From: DASYYE01 sp035946955
Lineage (GTDB): Bacteria; Actinomycetota; Actinomycetes; Streptosporangiales; Streptosporangiaceae
Direction: 5' to 3'
Assembly: GCA_035946955.1 (NCBI GenBank)
Contig: DASYYE010000242.1
Coordinates: 1-13,622, forward strand
DNA length: 13,622 bases
Position 1 is the first letter of the stretch. Every line of letters begins with the position of its first letter. The notes beneath the pieces were generated by a model. That model made no database searches, was not told the origin of the DNA, and saw nothing but the letters and a program-made list of their open reading frames with translations. The position numbers and the translations under genes are program-made. Positions 10,641-13,622 of this stretch are shown one piece after another.

Positions 10641-11687
10641 TCAGGCGGAGCGGGCAGCGCCGTCATCGGGCTCGACGCCGTGCTGGCGCAGCAGCAGGCG
10701 CAGGCGCTCCACCTCGGCGTGCAGCCGGTCGTTCTCGTCGAGCACGGCGGTGAGTTCGCCGGTGAGGGATGCGCGGCGCTGCTCACGGCAGGCAGGGTCG
10801 GCGTCGCTGAGCACGTGCAGGAGCGCCTCGACGATTCCAGCCCGGTCGGCGCCGAGCCGGCCAAGGATCTGGGCAGCGAGCCCTTCACCCTCGCGGACCA
10901 GGCCGAGCAAGAGGTGTTCGGTGCCCACGTAGTTGTGGCCGAGCCGCTTGGCCTCACCGTGGGCTAGTGCCAGCACCTTCTTGGATCTGGGTGTGAACCG
11001 CGGCTGCCCGGTCGGCGGTGCCGAGCCGCGGCCGATGATCTGCTCGATCTCAGACCTGGCTTCGGGCGCGCTCACGCCCAGGCGGGTGAGGACCTTGGCC
11101 GCGACACCGTCGTCGATGCCAAGCAGGCCGAGCAGCAGATGCTCGGTACCAACGTAATTGTGGCGAAGGCCCAGCGCCTCGGCCTCGGCCAGGGTCACCG
11201 CGCGGTAGGCGCGGTCGGTGAAATGCGGGAACTTGCCCGTCCTGGCCGTAACGGCGGGTGGTTCGCAGTTCCCACGGCGGATCAGCCGTTTCATGATCCG
11301 AGCCTCCTTACCTGGCCGTGGGCGCAGCCGGACGGCGATCCAGGCGGTGACCGCCGACTCGGCGAGCGTCCCACTGCTGATGCCGGCGATGAGGTCACGG
11401 GCCGCGGTGGCGGGCTGCAGGTCGAGGCCGAGACGTTGCTGTCCGAGGAATTGCAGCGTCGCCAGCAGCGCGACCTGCCGGTTGCCTTGCGGCAGCGGGC
11501 GATGCCGGATCAGCCCGGTCAGCAGCGCAGCCGCCACCTGCCCGGCCGGTTCACCGTGCCGGTTCCGGGCCTCGGCCAGCGCCGCCTCAGCGGCTGGCAG
11601 GTCGATCAGGCCGAGCGCATCACGCGTATCGATCCCCAGCACGCGGGCGGCGATGACGATCAGATCCGCGGCATCGGGGATGCTCAT
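10641..11687 (-). CDS. Doc/Fic-like domain fused to ClpC N-terminal (Clp_N) repeats
   Basis: A 348-residue frame of three parts. Residues 1-126 resemble Doc toxins: an N-terminal helix pair, a motif region (62-71, HRPLPQGNRQ) and the closing helices typical of Doc (PATAARDLIAGISSGTLAES). Doc AMP/phosphotransfer enzymes use HPFxDGNKR. Here the aligned residues are Arg63 for His, Gln67 for Asp, Arg70 for Lys and Gln71 for Arg, so the classical activity is probably lost. Residues 152-220 and 229-293 are two Clp_N repeats, more than half identical by eye to the ClpC N-domain in this window, with F153/F231 and E182/E257 spaced exactly as ClpC F2/F80 and E31/E106. Residues about 305-335 form a probable coiled coil. 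No AAA+ module is present. The start overlaps the RHH gene stop (ATGA), implying coupled translation. An internal ribosome site may yield the Clp_N part alone. Role proposed: ClpC adaptor, substrate decoy or drug-binding sentinel. Confidence 0.85.
   Translation of the reverse strand: MSIPDAADLIVIAARVLGIDTRDALGLIDLPAAEAALAEARNRHGEPAGQVAAALLTGLIRHRPLPQGNRQVALLATLQFLGQQRLGLDLQPATAARDLIAGISSGTLAESAVTAWIAVRLRPRPGKEARIMKRLIRRGNCEPPAVTARTGKFPHFTDRAYRAVTLAEAEALGLRHNYVGTEHLLLGLLGIDDGVAAKVLTRLGVSAPEARSEIEQIIGRGSAPPTGQPRFTPRSKKVLALAHGEAKRLGHNYVGTEHLLLGLVREGEGLAAQILGRLGADRAGIVEALLHVLSDADPACREQRRASLTGELTAVLDENDRLHAEVERLRLLLRQHGVEPDDGAARSA
11292..11309 (-). promoter_or_regulatory. Internal Shine-Dalgarno and ATG at the Doc/Clp_N junction
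   Basis: On the minus strand AAGGAGG (11303-11309) is followed by an 8-nt spacer and ATG (11294-11292), in frame as Met132 of the long product. The site lies just after the point where a Doc domain normally ends (~126 residues) and just before the first Clp_N repeat. It is the strongest ribosome site in the window. Translation from here would give a 217-residue Clp_N/coiled-coil protein. Confidence 0.75.
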
Positions 11688-11962
11688 GCGGCTCCGCCTG
11701 CTGCCGTGTCGCGTGGGGTGCCGGGCCCGTCGCGCAGCAGTCGCAGCGCCTCACTGTGGCGGGCGAGGTTGTCTTCCAGAAGGGCCTGGAAGTGCTTGTC
11801 GGTGCGGCGCCGCTCGACCAGCGCCGCTACCGCCTCGCGGGCGACGTCGGAGATCGAGCGGCCCTCCACCTCGGCTACCAGGCGCAGCCTGTCGGCAAGT
11901 GCCGGGTCGAGCCGCAGCACCATGTTCTTGGTGGCCCCGCCGCCACCACTGGGTCCATCCAT
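11684..11962 (-). CDS. Ribbon-helix-helix antitoxin-like DNA-binding protein
   Basis: A 92-residue protein. Residues about 12-53 match the RHH (CopG/Arc/MetJ-like) fold: a strand (KNMVLRLDP), a first helix (ALADRLRLVAEVEG), a turn (RSISD) and a second helix (VAREAVAALVERR). RHH dimers insert the strand pair into the DNA major groove and often repress their own operon. The C-terminal helix (about 55-77, DKHFQALLEDNLARHSEALR) would be the partner-binding tail seen in antitoxins. It is first in a two-gene operon, with ATGA overlap to the Doc-like/Clp_N gene. The ATG at 11962 is 2 nt from a TGATATC repeat and has no ribosome site, so translation is probably leaderless. An in-frame ATG at codon 14 is an alternative that would drop a Gly-rich N-terminus. 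Confidence 0.8.
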   Translation of the reverse strand: MDGPSGGGGATKNMVLRLDPALADRLRLVAEVEGRSISDVAREAVAALVERRRTDKHFQALLEDNLARHSEALRLLRDGPGTPRDTAAGGAA

Positions 11963-11964
11963 GG

Positions 11965-11980
11965 TGATATCACGATATCA
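11965..11980 (-). promoter_or_regulatory. Probable operator/promoter of the RHH–Doc-like–Clp_N operon
   Basis: The minus strand reads TGATATCG-TGATATCA, two copies of an 8-bp box of which the second is a perfect palindrome. It lies 2 nt upstream of the start codon. TGA-TATCGT inside it fits an extended -10 element (TGN-TANNNT), which would place transcription start at or next to the ATG. Tandem short palindromes over the core promoter are what RHH antitoxins commonly bind, so autoregulation is likely. Confidence 0.6.
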
Positions 11981-12372
11981 GGCTACCGCGCTGCAAGGGC
12001 GCAGGAACCGTGCGGCCGTGCAGCCGTCAGGCATGCCGCAGCCCGCGGAACTCCCCCGCCCGGAGGGCTATTACGATCACAACCTGGAGGTCAGGTACGT
12101 ACCACACGCCCACACTGCGGGCGCGCCCCGGCCTGATGGGGCAACCTTAGGGGTTGCGTGCGCCCCGGCCTCACATAGTTGCCGTGCGGGTGCGGCGACG
12201 ACGGCCGGTCACCCAACCGAGACCACGACGCAATTAGGCGGTAGTGTGCGCACTCGGCAGGGACCAGCGCCGATCACGGAGCGTGCCCAGGCTGTGGTCC
12301 CACAGCTGTGCCCTCATTGCCGGCACTCTGTGCGCCCAGACGCCTGTGGGCGCTTGGTGAGAGCATCAGGGC
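11981..12372. other. Divergent intergenic region with direct repeats and hairpins
   Basis: About 390 bp between the RHH operon and the RibD_C-like gene, with no gene seen. GCGCCCCGGCCT occurs twice in direct orientation (12123-12134 and 12160-12171). Between the copies is a 6-bp stem GCAACC/GGTTGC with a 5-nt loop (12141-12157). A second perfect 7-bp hairpin, GCGCCCA/TGGGCGC with an 8-nt loop (12332-12353), lies immediately before the ribosome site of the next gene. Confidence 0.5.
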
Positions 12373-12927
12373 ATGACTGCGGTCCAATACTTCACTGCGT
12401 GCACGCTGGATGGCTACATCGCCGACGAGAACAACTCACTCGACTGGCTGTTCGACGTGCCCCACGCGGTCGGCGACGGTTACTGGGATGCCTGGTTTCC
12501 CGAAGTTGGTGCGCTGGTGATGGGGGCGACGTCTTATGAGTGGATGATCGAGCACGACCAAATGGTGATGAACCCAGGCAAGTGGCACGAGTACTACGGT
12601 GACCGGCCGGGCTGGGTCTTCACCCACCGGGACCTGCCACAGATCCCCGGAGTGCAGATCAGCTTCGTCAGCGGCGACGTGCGACCGGTCTACGAACAGG
12701 TCGCGGCGCAGCTTGGTGGAGCGAACATCTGGCTGGTCGGCGGAGGCGACCTGGTCGGTCAGTTCTATGACGCAGGGTTGCTGGACCAGATCGTCCTCGG
12801 CGTGACCCCGGTTACCCTGGGCAAAGGGGCGCCGCTGCTGCCGCGCCGGATCACCTCTGAGCACTTGTCTTTCCGCCAGGCTAGGTTGATCGGCCAGCGC
12901 GTCAGAATCGTGCTTGACATTCGCTGA
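12373..12927 (+). CDS. RibD C-terminal / dihydrofolate-reductase-like family protein
   Basis: A 184-residue single-domain protein of the RibD_C superfamily (YyaP/YwjB-like, annotated as dihydrofolate reductase family). Visible signatures are CTLDGYIADENNSLDW (10-25), the GALVMGATSYEWM strand-helix (46-58), the WVFTHRDLP strand (81-89) and the nucleotide-binding segment IWLVGGGDLVGQFYDAGLLD (119-138) followed by TPVTLGKGAPLL. Members have a Rossmann-like fold related to DHFR and to the RibD reductase and probably bind NADPH. True folate reductase activity is generally unproven. Length is typical. The ATG at 12373 has GGTGAGAG 9 nt upstream, and a 7-bp hairpin (12332-12353) ends just before it. 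It is divergent from the RHH operon and convergent with the recombinase gene. Substrate unknown. Confidence 0.9.
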   Translation: MTAVQYFTACTLDGYIADENNSLDWLFDVPHAVGDGYWDAWFPEVGALVMGATSYEWMIEHDQMVMNPGKWHEYYGDRPGWVFTHRDLPQIPGVQISFVSGDVRPVYEQVAAQLGGANIWLVGGGDLVGQFYDAGLLDQIVLGVTPVTLGKGAPLLPRRITSEHLSFRQARLIGQRVRIVLDIR

Positions 12928-13245
12928 CGGCTCGGTTGCTGTGCAAATTGGTTGCCCCGGCCAGGATCGGACGTGAGTGTGAGCCCGCCGCCGACACCGG
13001 GTGCGCAGCCACTCAGATCAGCGTTGTCGTCCCATCGGCCAGGTCGCGGGTGCGCCGATTAACCGGATCTGGCACTGCGGACCGCAAGCTCCCGACGCCG
13101 ACCACCTGCGCCATATCGGCGGTTCCGGGATCGAAACTCAGGTCACGGTCGGTAACGTCACCGTGGCGCCTGCCGCTTGACGGCCTGGGCTCCGCCTGAC
13201 TTGGGTGGTTCGGCCAGGCGGAGTCTGCTAGGAGCCGTCAGCTGC
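12928..13245. other. Convergent intergenic region
   Basis: About 318 bp without a supported gene. A minus-strand frame ending near 13018 reads like protein (it contains VTDRDLSFDPGTADMAQVVG) but has no start codon with a ribosome site, and I recognise no family. It may be a remnant. The right end holds the nested inverted repeats listed separately. Confidence 0.3.
13178..13240. terminator. Nested inverted repeats between convergent genes, probable bidirectional terminator
   Basis: The outer arms TGACGGC (13178-13184) and GCCGTCA (13234-13240) enclose the inner arms CTCCGCCTG (13190-13198) and CAGGCGGAG (13215-13223) with a 16-nt loop. It ends 6 nt past the recombinase stop, so it would end that transcript and also the one from the RibD_C-like gene. 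Its place beside a recombinase gene leaves an attachment-site role possible. Confidence 0.5.
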
Positions 13246-13622
13246 TTATCGGGCGGCACCAGCCAGGTAGGCGGCGACGATATAGGTCGCGTGCCGATCC
13301 AGGCTGCCACGGGCACGGTCGTATCTCATCGTCGTGCGCGGGTCGGCATGCGAGGCGGCTTCCTGGACGTCGCGGAGCGGGACCCCGGCATCCAGGGCGG
13401 CGGTGATGAACGCATGCCGCAGCGTGTGCGGCCCGACCGGTTTGGTGATCCCGGCGCGGAGGGCGACCCGGCGGACGATCCGGGCGGCGCCGTGCCGGTC
13501 CAGCCGCTGCCCCTCGGGGGTAAGGAAGATCGGCCCGTCTACCCGCTCACCCACGGCCAGGTCGATCGCCCGCGCCGTCCGCGGCGCCAGCGGGATAGTG
13601 ACCACCTTGCCGCCCTTGCGGG
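13246..13622 (-). CDS. Tyrosine recombinase/integrase, C-terminal part (5' end outside window)
   Basis: The last ~125 codons of a site-specific tyrosine recombinase; the frame is open through the window edge. Visible catalytic elements of the C-terminal domain are HTLRH (the His-x-x-Arg box), SHADPRTT (His/Trp position) and the nucleophile Tyr in TMRYDRA, in the right order and spacing. The first catalytic Arg would lie beyond the window. The stretch KGGKVVTIPLAPRTA is the usual beta-hairpin that precedes the box in XerC/D-like and phage/ICE integrases. The protein ends in an Ala-rich tail after HATYIVAAYLAG. A GTG at 13603-13605 lies inside the conserved fold and is not the true start. Such enzymes integrate or excise mobile DNA by strand exchange. 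Whether this one serves an element or is a Xer-type housekeeper cannot be decided from the fragment. Confidence 0.9.
   Translation of the reverse strand, partial: RKGGKVVTIPLAPRTARAIDLAVGERVDGPIFLTPEGQRLDRHGAARIVRRVALRAGITKPVGPHTLRHAFITAALDAGVPLRDVQEAASHADPRTTMRYDRARGSLDRHATYIVAAYLAGAAR

Noticed and set aside
10022..10957. Minus-strand open frame overlapping the end of the Clp_N gene
   Set aside because: It is the neighbouring frame of the Clp_N repeats (Ser/Thr/Ala-rich translation) and has no ribosome site.
11139..12539. Plus-strand open frame across the RHH–Doc-like operon
   Set aside because: Shadow of the minus-strand genes; it also runs over the RHH operator and into the RibD_C-like gene in the wrong frame.

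Overview
The window comes from a high-GC actinomycete. The evidence is a ClpC of the ClpC1 type, an HrdB-like sigma-70 factor whose core (regions 1.2 to 4.2) is close to the Streptomyces/Streptosporangiales principal sigma factor, frequent GTG starts, and strong G/C preference at third codon positions. The species cannot be named from the sequence. Functions are read from motifs and family knowledge; no database search was run.

Layout. 1-58: a perfect 17-bp terminator hairpin followed by the end of clpC. 56-2572 (-): clpC, the AAA+ unfoldase of the ClpCP protease. 2573-3617: an AT-rich clpC promoter region with a TGCGA-N4-TCGCA inverted repeat, then about 900 bp without a convincing gene. 3618-3998 (+): a small protein made of two ACT domains. 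3999-4768: no convincing gene. 4769-6268 (+): an HrdB-like sigma factor whose N-terminus is a strongly acidic segment in place of the usual region 1.1. 6269-7029: no convincing gene, but a near-perfect 17-bp palindrome. 7030-8508 and 8614-10041 (+): tandem paralogues, each a secreted protein with one bacterial Ig-like domain and a PQQ-type beta-propeller. 10042-10640: no convincing gene. 10641-11962 (-): a toxin-antitoxin-like module (below). 11963-12372: divergent intergenic region. 12373-12927 (+): a RibD_C/dihydrofolate-reductase-like protein. 12928-13245: nested inverted repeats. 13246-13622 (-): the C-terminal part of a tyrosine recombinase that runs off the window.

The most unusual locus is 10641-11962. 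A ribbon-helix-helix (RHH) protein overlaps by 4 bp (ATGA) a gene whose first ~126 codons encode a Doc/Fic-like toxin fold with an eroded catalytic motif. That frame continues without a stop into two ClpC-type N-terminal (Clp_N) repeats and a C-terminal coiled coil. A near-perfect Shine-Dalgarno sequence and an ATG sit exactly at the Doc/Clp_N junction, so a free 217-residue Clp_N protein may be made as well as the fusion. The Clp_N part keeps, at identical spacing, the Phe and Glu positions that bind drugs and phosphoarginine in ClpC proteins, and full-length ClpC lies in the same window. The working hypothesis is an RHH-controlled ClpC N-domain decoy or adaptor, comparable to mycobacterial ClpC2, built on a former phd/doc-type module. 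The partial recombinase suggests that the right-hand part of the window is accessory DNA.
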